Below are positions 50,228 through 58,466 of a DNA stretch of 64,000 bases, piece by piece (the stretch's first letter is position 1; each line of letters opens with the position of its first letter). The position numbers and the translations under genes were made by a program. Origin of the DNA: CAZLBC01 sp964557575 (GTDB lineage: Bacteria > Planctomycetota > Phycisphaerae > SM23-33); assembly GCA_964557575.1 (NCBI GenBank), contig CAZLBC010000002.1, positions 1 to 64,000 of the forward strand. The letters are read 5' to 3'. The notes under the pieces are model-generated. The model was given only the letters and a program-made list of their open reading frames with translations. It did not search any database and had not been told where the DNA came from.

Positions 50228-51246
50228 ACCAGTTTTCTGCCCCGCTTCCCCGGGTGGCCCATCAGGTCGAGAAACCGGCGGGTTATCAGCCGGCCGGCCT
50301 TCCGGGCGGCGGTTTCGGAGCCGGTCTTCAGGGGTATCTGGCCCGCGGCCAGTTCGCGGTGTCCCCCACCGGCGCCGATGGTGCCGGCGATCCGCCGCGC
50401 AATGTCGCCGGCGTCGGCGTCCGATTCGAAGGTCCGCACCGAGAAGACCGCTTGCCGGTCGTGCCGTCCGTGGGACAAGACCCAGGTGGTCTGTTCGTTG
50501 CGGAGCAGCAGATCGGCCACTTCCGACACCATGTCGGGATGTTCGACCGCGCCGAGATCGGTGACGATGCAGGTGCCGCATATTCGGGCGTTTTTCAGCC
50601 CCTCCGCAAGGACCCGGTAGTAGCCCTCCGATACGCCGCCCCATTCAATCTCGTAGAGCCGGCGCTTGTTGGCGAGGGGATAGAGGTAGGTCAGGGCCCG
50701 GATGTCCGGGGGGCCGATCTCGCCGCCCCTGTCGTGGGTGTCGGCGCGGATACCGTAGAGCAGCGCGGTGGCCAGCCGGGCGTCGGGTTCGAGCCCGAGT
50801 TCCACGAGGTACTCGGTGAGGATGGTGGCGGTCGCCCCGTAGCCGCTGCGTATGTCCGTGAAGGCGGCGCCGCGGGTGGCCGCGGTCAGGGGGTGGTGGT
50901 CGATCACGATGGCGGGCACGTCGTCGTCGGGGAGCAGGTTGTTGCCCATGCCGGGCTGGGTGTCAACCGCCGCCGCCAGTTCGTGCTGCCCCATGTCGAC
51001 CGTTTCCACGGCGTGGAAGCTCAGTCCCAGGTACGCCGCCATAGCGCGGTTCTCGACCCGGCCGATGTTACCCCCGTGGACCATGCGGCACTGGGTCTCG
51101 CAGACCCGGTTGGCGATGAGCCGCAGGGCCGCCGCCGCCGACAGGGCGTCGGGGTCCGGATGGTTCTGGAGGACGATGAGCAGGGAGGACGCGCCGTCGA
51201 GCAGTCCCGCCAGTTGCCGAATTTTCCTGTTGTTCTTCTTGTTCAT
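50224..51246 (-). CDS. DHH/DHHA1 phosphoesterase (NrnA-like oligoribonuclease/pAp phosphatase)
   Basis: 340 residues. DHH metal motifs: IVLQNHPDPDALSAA, DTQPGMGNN, IVIDHHPLTA and YGIRADTHDRGG. DHHA1 substrate-binding GGGHRELAAGQIP is at the C-terminus. This matches NrnA-like nano-RNase/pAp phosphatases or related c-di-NMP/pGpG hydrolases. Cytosolic. Its last codons and stop lie inside a CRISPR repeat. A stress-type promoter element is 108 nt upstream. Confidence 0.9.
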   Translation of the reverse strand: MNKKNNRKIRQLAGLLDGASSLLIVLQNHPDPDALSAAAALRLIANRVCETQCRMVHGGNIGRVENRAMAAYLGLSFHAVETVDMGQHELAAAVDTQPGMGNNLLPDDDVPAIVIDHHPLTAATRGAAFTDIRSGYGATATILTEYLVELGLEPDARLATALLYGIRADTHDRGGEIGPPDIRALTYLYPLANKRRLYEIEWGGVSEGYYRVLAEGLKNARICGTCIVTDLGAVEHPDMVSEVADLLLRNEQTTWVLSHGRHDRQAVFSVRTFESDADAGDIARRIAGTIGAGGGHRELAAGQIPLKTGSETAARKAGRLITRRFLDLMGHPGKRGRKLV

Positions 51247-51353
51247 GGGTACCCTCCCGGTTTCCCGGAGGCCGGCGGCGGTACGCCGACATCTTCGTTT
51301 CTTCAGGGAATACCCCTATGAGATACGCTGAGCGGGGGATGCATCAATCAGGG

Positions 51354-51386
51354 ATTCCCTGATACGGGTATGCCGAGTACCTTACC
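51354..51386 (-). promoter_or_regulatory. Stress-type promoter element of the DHH gene
   Basis: Minus strand: GGTAAGG, exactly 20 nt (ending TATCA), GGGAAT. It is back-to-back with the plus-strand element at 51399, 12 bp apart. Confidence 0.55.
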
Positions 51387-51398
51387 TGCCCCGAACCC

Positions 51399-51432
51399 GG
51401 GGTAGGGATTAACGAGGAGCATAATAGGAAAA
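51399..51432 (+). promoter_or_regulatory. Stress-type promoter element facing the fpg remnant
   Basis: Plus strand: GGGGTAGG, exactly 20 nt, GGAAAA, 115 nt upstream of the fpg start codon. The rest of the 300-bp DHH/fpg intergenic region shows nothing else. Confidence 0.45.
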
Positions 51433-51546
51433 TACCTGATTGAAGCACTATCGCTTCCGGGCAGAATAGAAGGGATACCGCCGCGATGATCGGTGGCGAA
51501 GGTCGCTGTGCGATCGCGCGGTCCTGACGACAAAACAAACTGTTAT

Positions 51547-51907
51547 ATGCCCGAACTGCCCGACGTTGAGACATTTCGACGCTACGTACAATCGACGGCC
51601 CTCCGCAAGCGGATCGCGGACGTTGCGGTCACTGACGGCCGGATTTTGTCGGGGGTCGGGGACAAGAAGCTCCGGTCGGCACTGCGGCACACTGGACGAG
51701 GGTGAGATCCGCCGCCTGTACAGGACCATGCGGCGGATTCTGCAAACGGCGGCGGACCGGGACGCCGACCCCGATAAGATGCCCCGCACGTGGCTCCTGC
51801 CGCGCCGGCGGGAGGCAGCACGCTGTCCCCGATGCGGCGCCGGCATCGTCAAGGAGACCGTCTCGGGGCGGTCGGCCTACCGGTGCCCGGTTTGCCAGCC
51901 GGCGTGA
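51547..51907 (+). pseudogene. mutM: Formamidopyrimidine-DNA glycosylase with the middle deleted
   Basis: The ATG at 51547 gives MPELPDVETFRRYV with the catalytic Pro2, then follows the Fpg N-terminal domain to KKLRSALRH. Near 51690 the sequence jumps, in another frame, to the C-terminal part TLDEGEIRRLYRTMRRIL, PRTWLLPRRRE and the zinc finger CPRCGAGIVKETVSG ... CPVCQ. About 150 residues between these parts (rest of the N-domain, H2TH start) are missing, and the frame is shifted, so no working enzyme can be made as the sequence stands. Confidence 0.85.
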
Positions 51908-51943
51908 TGTTCCCGGCCGGAAGCGAAGCGATGGAGAAATATG

Positions 51944-52360
51944 ATGAATGTCAGCGACATAATGAACCGTTCCCGGATCGGTATCGAATCGAGTGCGTCA
52001 CTGGTGCAGGCCGCCATCGAGATGGACCGTAACGCCGTCGGCTGGCTGCCGGTTTTCGACGACGGGAAGGTCATCGGCACGATCGCCGAGCGCGACATCG
52101 TCGTCAGGTGCGTGGCCCGGGCCAAAAACCCGGTCGAGGTCCCGGTGTCGGCGGTCATGACGCCGCACCTGATCTGCTGCGGCGAGGACGACGATGTTCG
52201 AAAGGCGGCCGATCTGATGCGTGAGTACCGGTGCGAAAGGCTGCTGGTCCTCAACCCGGAGAGATGGCTCTCCGGGTTTGTAACGGTCAAGGACCTGGCC
52301 GCGGCGGGAGAAGACCACCTGGTTGCGGAGGTGACCGCGGAACAGGACGCCGAGGTATGA
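51944..52360 (+). CDS. Two-CBS-domain protein
   Basis: 138 residues from the ATG at 51944 (GGAG 7 nt upstream; the ATG three bases earlier is too close). Two CBS motifs in tandem: SASLVQAAIEMDRNAVGWLP / VIGTIAERDIV and AVMTPHLICCGEDDDVRKAAD / WLSGFVTVKDLAAAG. Such proteins bind adenosyl ligands and regulate partners. It is 34 nt upstream of a response regulator, probably one transcript. Confidence 0.9.
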   Translation: MNVSDIMNRSRIGIESSASLVQAAIEMDRNAVGWLPVFDDGKVIGTIAERDIVVRCVARAKNPVEVPVSAVMTPHLICCGEDDDVRKAADLMREYRCERLLVLNPERWLSGFVTVKDLAAAGEDHLVAEVTAEQDAEV

Positions 52361-52394
52361 GGCGCAGCGTGCCGACGACATCAGGAGAACGACA

Positions 52395-53081
52395 GTGACG
52401 AACGATTCCGATCGAAGCGCAACCGACGGCGACTGCAGGATTTTCCTGGTCGACGATCACCCGGTGATCCGGCGGGGTATCGCCGCGCTGATCGCGGGGC
52501 AACGGGGCATGGCCGTCTGCGGCGAGGCCGCCGGCGTACCCGATGCCGTCGCGGGCATCGCCCGCTGCGAACCCCGCGTCGCGGTGGTGGACCTCGGTTT
52601 GAAGGAGGGCAACGGCCTCGAGCTGATCAAGGATATCCGGGCCCGGTTCCCCGCCGTGAACGTGCTGGTGCTGTCGATGCGCGAAGAGGGCTTCTACGCG
52701 GAGCGGGCCCTCCGGGCCGGCGCGCTGGGCTACATCCACAAAGACGAGGATGCCGACCGTATCGTGGAGGGCATCCGGAAGCTTGCCGCCGGGCACCTCC
52801 ACGTCAGCGAGTCCGTGACATCAAAGGTCATGGGCAAGATCGTTTCCGCCGCTCCCGGTGTGAAGGATTCGCCCATGGATCGGCTGACCGACCGGGAACT
52901 GGAGGTCCTGGAGATGATCGGCAACGGCATGACCACCCGGGAAATAGCGAAGGCCTTGTTTATCAGCCCCAAGACCGTCGATTCCCACCGCGAACACATC
53001 AAGGAAAAGCTTGATATCCCCGATGCCGCCGAGCTGCTCAGGCACGCGGTGCACTGGATCCAGTTCACCGCCCAGCGGTAA
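52395..53081 (+). CDS. NarL/FixJ-type response regulator
   Basis: 228 residues from GTG 52395, AGGAG 7 nt upstream. Receiver: IFLVDDHPVIRRGI, phospho-Asp in RVAVVDLGLKEGNG, LVLSMREE, Lys in GYIHKDED. LuxR HTH: LTDRELEVLEMIGNGMTTRE and SPKTVDSHREHIKEKL. No kinase adjacent. Co-transcribed with the CBS protein. Confidence 0.94.
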   Translation: MTNDSDRSATDGDCRIFLVDDHPVIRRGIAALIAGQRGMAVCGEAAGVPDAVAGIARCEPRVAVVDLGLKEGNGLELIKDIRARFPAVNVLVLSMREEGFYAERALRAGALGYIHKDEDADRIVEGIRKLAAGHLHVSESVTSKVMGKIVSAAPGVKDSPMDRLTDRELEVLEMIGNGMTTREIAKALFISPKTVDSHREHIKEKLDIPDAAELLRHAVHWIQFTAQR

Positions 53082-53133
53082 CCCGATCGGCACCGCCCCG
53101 CGCCGCCCGGGTCCGTGACGGCTGCGTCGTGCC

Positions 53134-54633
53134 CTATGCCCGCACGTGTTCGACGGCCACGATGCCGTCGCGGTTGAGCACCACGCGGGCCCGCCGCGTT
53201 TCCGCGGTGCCCGTCTTTTCGTTCGAGACCCGCATCACCACCGGAACGACGTATACCTGCATCGCGGTGATGGTGCGTGGTTCGCCGCCGGCGACGCACA
53301 CCAGGCGGTGAAGAGGGTCATCCATGTACCGCAGCCAGCGGTCCAGCTTCAGCCGGATGATGTCGACGATTTCCGTAAAGGGATGGGGGTCCGTGCGCAG
53401 GTTACGGGGGCGAACGGTGATCTTCTTATGGACGTACAGGATGTCGTCGGGGGGGATGTCTCTCTCGATGAGGGGATACCGGTGCAGGCGGCCGGGGCGC
53501 AGGGCGGGCGGCAGGTCTTCTTCCTCGACGTGGGTGAAGCGTGCCCGGCTGCGGCCGAGGTTGTTGCCGGTCAGCGGGTCGGTCAGGACCTCCAGCCGAT
53601 CGGTGACCAGCCCGGGCGCGTGTGCGGTGAGAATCCCGCGCAGCCACACTTTAATCCGGTCTTTGAACGCGTACGCCAGCACCGCCAGAAGGACCCACGG
53701 CAACCCCCGGCCCGGGAACCATCGTTCCGACAGGAGGCTGATCACCAGGGCGACCGCCATCGCCGTCGCCGCCGACACCGCCGCCAAAACGTCGGCGATG
53801 CGGCGGGGCAGCGGCGTCTTCTCCCGGTTGAGGTAGAGCGCGCTGTGGATCCATTTTTTCAAGATCCCCAGCCGCTCGATAAAACCCCGGTTCCTGTAGT
53901 CGTCGCCGATGTCCAGGACGGCGTCGTAACCGCGGTCCCGCCGGTATCTCTCCTCCGCCGCCAGCCGTTCCAGCAGCGCGTCCCGCTGTTCGGCGAGGTC
54001 GTCGCTGCGGTCCAGCAGGGCGGTATGCAGCCGCGCCCACTCCCGTTCGGCGCTGAGGCTGAGAGACTCGTCGGTCCACCGGATCGCTTCGCGGATGTCG
54101 TTCCGGCACGCGTTGTCCGCCCGGTCCCGGTCATTGCCCCGGCCGACGGTGTCGCCGAAGGCCTCCCGCAGGCGGTCGAACCCCGCGAACAGGCCCGCCA
54201 GGCGGTCGGCGATATTTTCTGCCGGCGCGCCGCCGTCGGCGGCGTCCAGTATCGCTATTCGCTTCAGGCGCAATCGCCGCCGGCAGATGCTCGAGAACAC
54301 CCGCAACTCGTATGTGATGCGGTCTCTGCATGATGCGGGATCCCCGGCTTCCTCCAGGATACGGCGGATCTGGCAGAGGGGAGACCGGCGGTCTTCCGCG
54401 TCCGCCAGTTGCTCGAAGTCCAGCCGAGGACTGACCAGGCGGGTATAGGATTTCACGTCCTGGAAAAAACGCGCGGTCGTGTACCGGCCGGGGTGCATCT
54501 CGAGTTGGGCCGGCACGCCGAAGTACAGGTCGAGAGTATTCGCGCTGCGGCGCCGATCGGTGTCCACCGCGAAGGTCCACTTGCATTCGAGCTGCAGCCG
54601 GCTGTGGGCCTTTATCCAGCATTTCAATGACAT
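53134..54633 (-). CDS. Uncharacterised protein with a central membrane hairpin
   Basis: 499 residues, not recognised. The N-terminal 270 residues are charged and helical with many Arg/Asp. Two membrane helices occur at about 287-305 and 317-333 (VSAATAMAVALVISLL; GLPWVLLAVLAYAF). The C-terminal part has ITVRPRNLRTDPHPFTEIVD and LVCVAGGEPRTITAMQVYVVP. The N-terminus (KAHSRLQLECKWTFAVDTDRR) looks like a beta structure. It might be an envelope or stress protein given its place between a regulator and HtrA; that is context only. Confidence 0.7.
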   Translation of the reverse strand: MSLKCWIKAHSRLQLECKWTFAVDTDRRRSANTLDLYFGVPAQLEMHPGRYTTARFFQDVKSYTRLVSPRLDFEQLADAEDRRSPLCQIRRILEEAGDPASCRDRITYELRVFSSICRRRLRLKRIAILDAADGGAPAENIADRLAGLFAGFDRLREAFGDTVGRGNDRDRADNACRNDIREAIRWTDESLSLSAEREWARLHTALLDRSDDLAEQRDALLERLAAEERYRRDRGYDAVLDIGDDYRNRGFIERLGILKKWIHSALYLNREKTPLPRRIADVLAAVSAATAMAVALVISLLSERWFPGRGLPWVLLAVLAYAFKDRIKVWLRGILTAHAPGLVTDRLEVLTDPLTGNNLGRSRARFTHVEEEDLPPALRPGRLHRYPLIERDIPPDDILYVHKKITVRPRNLRTDPHPFTEIVDIIRLKLDRWLRYMDDPLHRLVCVAGGEPRTITAMQVYVVPVVMRVSNEKTGTAETRRARVVLNRDGIVAVEHVRA

Positions 54634-54674
54634 GGTACTCCCGTGGCGGGCAATAGACGCTGCCGCGGCCGGTA

Positions 54675-56183
54675 TTACCCGTCCGCCGATTTCAGGAGAA
54701 CGTAGCGGGTGCCGCCGCGGGAGTCGACGACCCTCAGGGTGATGCCGGTCGCGGCAGCGCGGTCGGCGATCGCGGCGAACTCCTCCGCGGTGTTCACCGG
54801 CCGGTCATTCGCGGACGTGATGACGTCGCCGGCCTTGAGTCCCGCCTTCGCCGCCGGGTTCCCGGCCGCGATCTTCGTGATAATGACGCCCTCGGTGTCC
54901 GCGGGGTACCCGGCCCGCCGGGCGAGCCGGTCGGTCAGCGCGGTGACCGCCAGCCCCAGTTTCTCCAGCGTCTGTTTCGGCTGCCGGCGGCGGGTCGGGC
55001 CCTCGGCGGTTTCCGCGGGCAGCGTGCCGAGGGTGACCTCGATCGTCTTTGTGTCCCCCTCGCGGTAGATCTCCAGTGCGACCGTCTCATTCGGGCTCAG
55101 GGACGCGACCTTTCGCCGCAACTGGGCCACGCTCTCGACGTCCTCTCCGTTGAGGGTGGTGATAAAATCCTTTTCCCGCAGGCCGGCCTTCGCGGCCGGG
55201 GTTTCGTCCTGGACCTTTGTCACGAGGGCGCCGTTCGCGTGCGGCAGTTTCATCGCCTTCGCCAGGTCGTCCGTGACGGGCTGGAGGTAGACCCCCAGGT
55301 AACCGCGCTGCACCGTGCCCTTCTCGATGAGCTGATGCATGATATGTTTCGCCATGTTGGAGGGTATGGCCAGCCCGACACCGGCGTTCATGCCGGTATT
55401 CGAGAGAATGGCGGTATTGATACCCACGATCTCACCGTCCAGGTTGGTCAGGGGCCCGCCGGAATTGCCCCGGTTGATGGCCGCGTCGGTCTGGAGGAAG
55501 TTCTGGTACATACGCGGGTCGGTCATCCTGCCCTTGGCGGAGATGATCCCGGCGGTCACCGTCTGGGGCAGGCCGAGGGGGGCGCCCACGGCGATCACCC
55601 ACTGCCCGGTTTCCACCGCGTCGCTGTCCCCGAGTGTCGTTGCCGCCAGGTTCTCGCCCTCGATCTTGACCACGGCCAGGTCGGTCTTGGCATCTCCCCG
55701 TACCCACTCGGCCTCGAACGTCCGGTCGTCGGCGGTGATGATGTCCACCTCGTCCGCCGTGCCGACCACGTGATAGTTCGTCAGGACATAGCCGTTCTTC
55801 GCGTCGACAATGACGCCGCTGCCCTGTCCCCGGATCATGCGGAAGCCGTTTTGCTCTTCTTTCTCGGGTGATTTGAACCGGTCGCCGAAGAATCGCTTGA
55901 AAAAGGGATCGCTGAATATGCCCGGCGAACGCATGCGCACCTTCTGCTTTACCCGCACGACCACGACCGATGGTTTGACGGCTTTGGATGCGCGGGCGAA
56001 GAGGGCGGAGAGCCGGACGCCTGTTCCGTCGCGGTCGGTGGGTTTTCCGTCCGGTTCGGCGCGTTCCCGGGTCACGGCGCAGGTGCACTCCTCGGCGAGC
56101 CGGGGGGCGGCGGTGATGCCGACCGCCGCGAGGGCGGCCGCCAGCAGCAGGGCCAACGATGTCTTTCGTGATTTCGCTTCCAT
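54675..56183 (-). CDS. htrA: DegP/HtrA-type serine protease with two PDZ domains
   Basis: 502 residues. Signal peptide (LALLLAAALAAVGITAAPRLA), trypsin-like domain with His in LTNYHVVGTAD, Asp in AKTDLAVVKI and Ser in NRGNSGGPLTNLDG, then PDZ1 (GYLGVYLQPVTDDLAKAMKL) and PDZ2 (GVIITKIAAGNPAAKAGLKAGD). A periplasmic protease/chaperone for envelope stress. A Cys-x-Cys after the signal peptide (EECTCAV) is unusual. A partial stress-type element lies 83 nt upstream. Confidence 0.96.
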   Translation of the reverse strand: MEAKSRKTSLALLLAAALAAVGITAAPRLAEECTCAVTRERAEPDGKPTDRDGTGVRLSALFARASKAVKPSVVVVRVKQKVRMRSPGIFSDPFFKRFFGDRFKSPEKEEQNGFRMIRGQGSGVIVDAKNGYVLTNYHVVGTADEVDIITADDRTFEAEWVRGDAKTDLAVVKIEGENLAATTLGDSDAVETGQWVIAVGAPLGLPQTVTAGIISAKGRMTDPRMYQNFLQTDAAINRGNSGGPLTNLDGEIVGINTAILSNTGMNAGVGLAIPSNMAKHIMHQLIEKGTVQRGYLGVYLQPVTDDLAKAMKLPHANGALVTKVQDETPAAKAGLREKDFITTLNGEDVESVAQLRRKVASLSPNETVALEIYREGDTKTIEVTLGTLPAETAEGPTRRRQPKQTLEKLGLAVTALTDRLARRAGYPADTEGVIITKIAAGNPAAKAGLKAGDVITSANDRPVNTAEEFAAIADRAAATGITLRVVDSRGGTRYVLLKSADG

Positions 56184-56265
56184 GGTGACTACTCCCGACT
56201 TGAATGTTCTCGTACCTGTTCTTTCGCTTGGATTATCGGCGATTGCGCCTTCGTATCTACCGGGG

Positions 56266-56299
56266 GAATCCTGAAACCGGGATGCGAAATCCCCGAGGC
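56266..56299 (-). promoter_or_regulatory. Partial stress-type element of htrA
   Basis: Minus strand: weak first block GCCTCGGG, exactly 20 nt (GATTTCGC at its start, TTTCA at its end), GGATTC. The spacer blocks match the lon and site-2 protease copies better than the outer block does. Confidence 0.4.
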
Positions 56300-56450
56300 G
56301 GCGCGCGATCGCCTGTCGTCAGAGGCGCATAAAAACCGGGCGAATGCCCTGCCGTCCCGCACCCGCCGCGGGGCGTGTACGGAACGGCAGCGGCAGTCGT
56401 TCGCCCGGCCGCGCTCGAACCGAATCGAGTGAGTCCATCTCAGCGATCGG

Positions 56451-57067
56451 TCATCCCGATTCGCCGGTTTGTACCTCCAGGTCGTTGTCGACCAGTATGG
56501 CGCCGCCCTGGTAGGCGTTTTCCGTCGCCGCTTCGCGCTCGGAATAGCTGTCGACGGTGCCGGTCAGGGTGGCGACGCCGTCCTCGACCGTGACGTCTAC
56601 CTCGTCGCCGTCGACGAAGGGACTCCAGAAATACTGGTCTTCGATGTCGTCCTCTATCTCATCGTCGTCCTTGTACGGGTAGTCAGTGTCGTAGTCGTAC
56701 CAATCGTAGTCGTGCGGATTGTAATCGTCGAGATAGGGGTCGTAGGTGAACGGCGTGTCGGGGTAGACGACCTCGAGGTTATTCCGGACCGTTACGACGC
56801 CACTTCCTCGGCTTCCGCCTTTTGGTAATAGGAATCGACCTCGCCCGTCAGGGTCACGATCCCGTCGATGGTGCTCACGGTCACCGCGTCGGACGGGACG
56901 GCGGCGTGAAACAGGAATTCATCCTCGATGGCATCGGTGATCGACTGGTCGTCGATCGCCTCCTTTTTGGTTTCACTCTCGGCGGCACACGCGGTGACGC
57001 CGGAGATGCCCGCGATGACGAGCATCGCGCACAAAATATGCAGCACTGTTCTCGCATGGTATTTCAT
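56451..57067 (-). pseudogene. Two-BON-domain lipoprotein gene broken by a frameshift
   Basis: From the ATG at 57067: signal peptide with lipobox ending GISGVTAC, then a BON domain to YYQKAEAEEVAS and a stop near 56799. The continuation GVVTVRNNLEVVYPDTPF is encoded in another frame and runs through an Asp/Tyr-rich linker (DPYLDDYNPHDYDWYDYD) into a second BON domain ending DNDLEVQTGESG at 56451. The two parts meet in a GTGGCGTC microhomology, as if several codons (about SRVRG) had been lost. Together they would form a normal periplasmic BON lipoprotein. Confidence 0.75.
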
Positions 57068-57549
57068 ATCTGCTCTCCTTCTGTAGGTATCGTTCGGTAT
57101 TCGATATACTCACAATTACGGCGGTTCAATCGAGAATGTTCGTCGTTGACAATCAGGGCATGGCACGCTCCTTTTACGCATGATGTTCGATTCGATTTCG
57201 ATCGTCCGGCTGTCGCTCGTTTACCGTCGAGTGATGCCGGTTTACTCAATCCTAGTAATCCGCCCGGCCGGGAACAATCGGGATCACCCACCGCTTGCCG
57301 GTGGACCGTTTCGCCACGTGCAGTGGGAGAGTCCCCCACGCGTCTTCGACGGAAAGTTTTTTCATAAGAAAAGAAAATAAAATTTTTTATGGCTATGTGC
57401 ACGGGGGATACTCCCATGCCTCGTGGTAGGTTTCACCAGCAGTGAACGGGTTGTCGTCGCTATTGAACCGACACTGCGGCGGGCGATAATCGAAGGGAAC
57501 ACGATTGATCTATCCAACACCTGGTGACAGAGAGGAAAGGAATTGCACC
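57068..57549. other. Intergenic region between BON lipoprotein and sigma factor
   Basis: About 480 bp, divergent. An A/T-rich stretch at 57355-57395 stands out. It contains one possible short minus-strand ORF (57252-57365) and no recognised RNA. Confidence 0.35.
57252..57365 (-). CDS. Possible 37-residue protein
   Basis: ATG at 57365 reading MKKLSVEDAWGTLPLHVAKR through RWVIPIVPGRADY to TAG. The composition looks protein-like and basic, but there is no ribosome-binding site. It may be a 5' fragment of a larger gene; not recognised. Confidence 0.25.
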   Translation of the reverse strand: MKKLSVEDAWGTLPLHVAKRSTGKRWVIPIVPGRADY

Positions 57550-58464
57550 GTGTCGACGGCAGAAATGACTGAAACAGGAACCGCGAAGAATCGGTCGAGG
57601 AATACGGGCGACGAGTCGTGTCGCCCCGCGAAACTGCAGTATGTGTTTCACCCCTGTTTCGAGGAAGACGGGATCGAACGCGCGTTGTGGGCGGGGGCGC
57701 CGGACATCCCGCGGGTCCGCCGGTTTACGTTCAACCGGGATTGCCACGGGGACGGTGACGCGGCTGAGGTACGGCGAACGCTCAGCGAATCGGAAGAACG
57801 GATGCTCTTCCTCCGCTACAATTACGCCAAGTATCGCCGCACGGCGGCCCGGGATGACACCGGCGCTGAAAACGGCGGCGGCGATGCGGAACGATGGTTC
57901 CGACGGGCCATCCGGGCCCATCGGCAGATCATACACGCCAACCTGCCCCTGGTGCCCGCCATGGCCCGGCAGAAAAAGGTGGAGGGTTTCGATTTCCAGG
58001 AGCAGTTGTCCGAGGGATACATGGCGCTGCTGCGATGCATTGAAAAATTTGATGTCTCCCGGGGGTTCAAGTTCTCCACCTACGCCTGCAAGTCCATATA
58101 CGCGTCTTTCTGCCGCATGGGGACGAAGCTGATGACCTATCGCAAGCACGTCCCGGCCCGGCTGGACGACGAAGCCGTGCGCGGCGTACCGGCCGGCGAC
58201 CGGGGCGATCGGCGGCGCACGGAAAAGATCGCCTCTATCCGGACCGTCCTCGACGATAACCTCGCCGGGCTGAAGGACCCGGAGCGGGAGGTGATACGGC
58301 AGCGGTACCCGGTCGGGACGAACCGTCGTTCCCGGGCCCGGTGGCGGATCGGGCGCGAGCTGGGGGTCTCGCCCGAGCGGGTCCGGCAGATCGAACGGAA
58401 GGCCCTGGATAAGATCAGACAACGCCTGGTCGCGAGGGATGCCGGGCGGCGCCCGGCGCAGTAG
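57550..58464 (+). CDS. Sigma-70 family RNA polymerase sigma factor
   Basis: 304 residues from GTG 57550 (AAAGGA 8 nt upstream). Region 2 is clear: QEQLSEGYMALLRCIEKFDV followed by RGFKFSTYACKSIYASF (core binding and -10 recognition). Region 4 HTH: RIGRELGVSPERVRQIERKA. Region 1.1 and a typical region 3 are not evident, so this is an alternative (group 3-like) sigma factor rather than the housekeeping one. It could be the sigma factor for the recurrent promoter element in the window, but nothing in the sequence proves that. Confidence 0.88.
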   Translation: MSTAEMTETGTAKNRSRNTGDESCRPAKLQYVFHPCFEEDGIERALWAGAPDIPRVRRFTFNRDCHGDGDAAEVRRTLSESEERMLFLRYNYAKYRRTAARDDTGAENGGGDAERWFRRAIRAHRQIIHANLPLVPAMARQKKVEGFDFQEQLSEGYMALLRCIEKFDVSRGFKFSTYACKSIYASFCRMGTKLMTYRKHVPARLDDEAVRGVPAGDRGDRRRTEKIASIRTVLDDNLAGLKDPEREVIRQRYPVGTNRRSRARWRIGRELGVSPERVRQIERKALDKIRQRLVARDAGRRPAQ

Positions 58465-58466
58465 TG

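Noticed and set aside
50123..50644. Upstream extension of the nrdJ reading frame
   Set aside because: It runs through both CRISPR repeats and the 3' end of the DHH gene; the reductase family N-terminus begins at about 50122.
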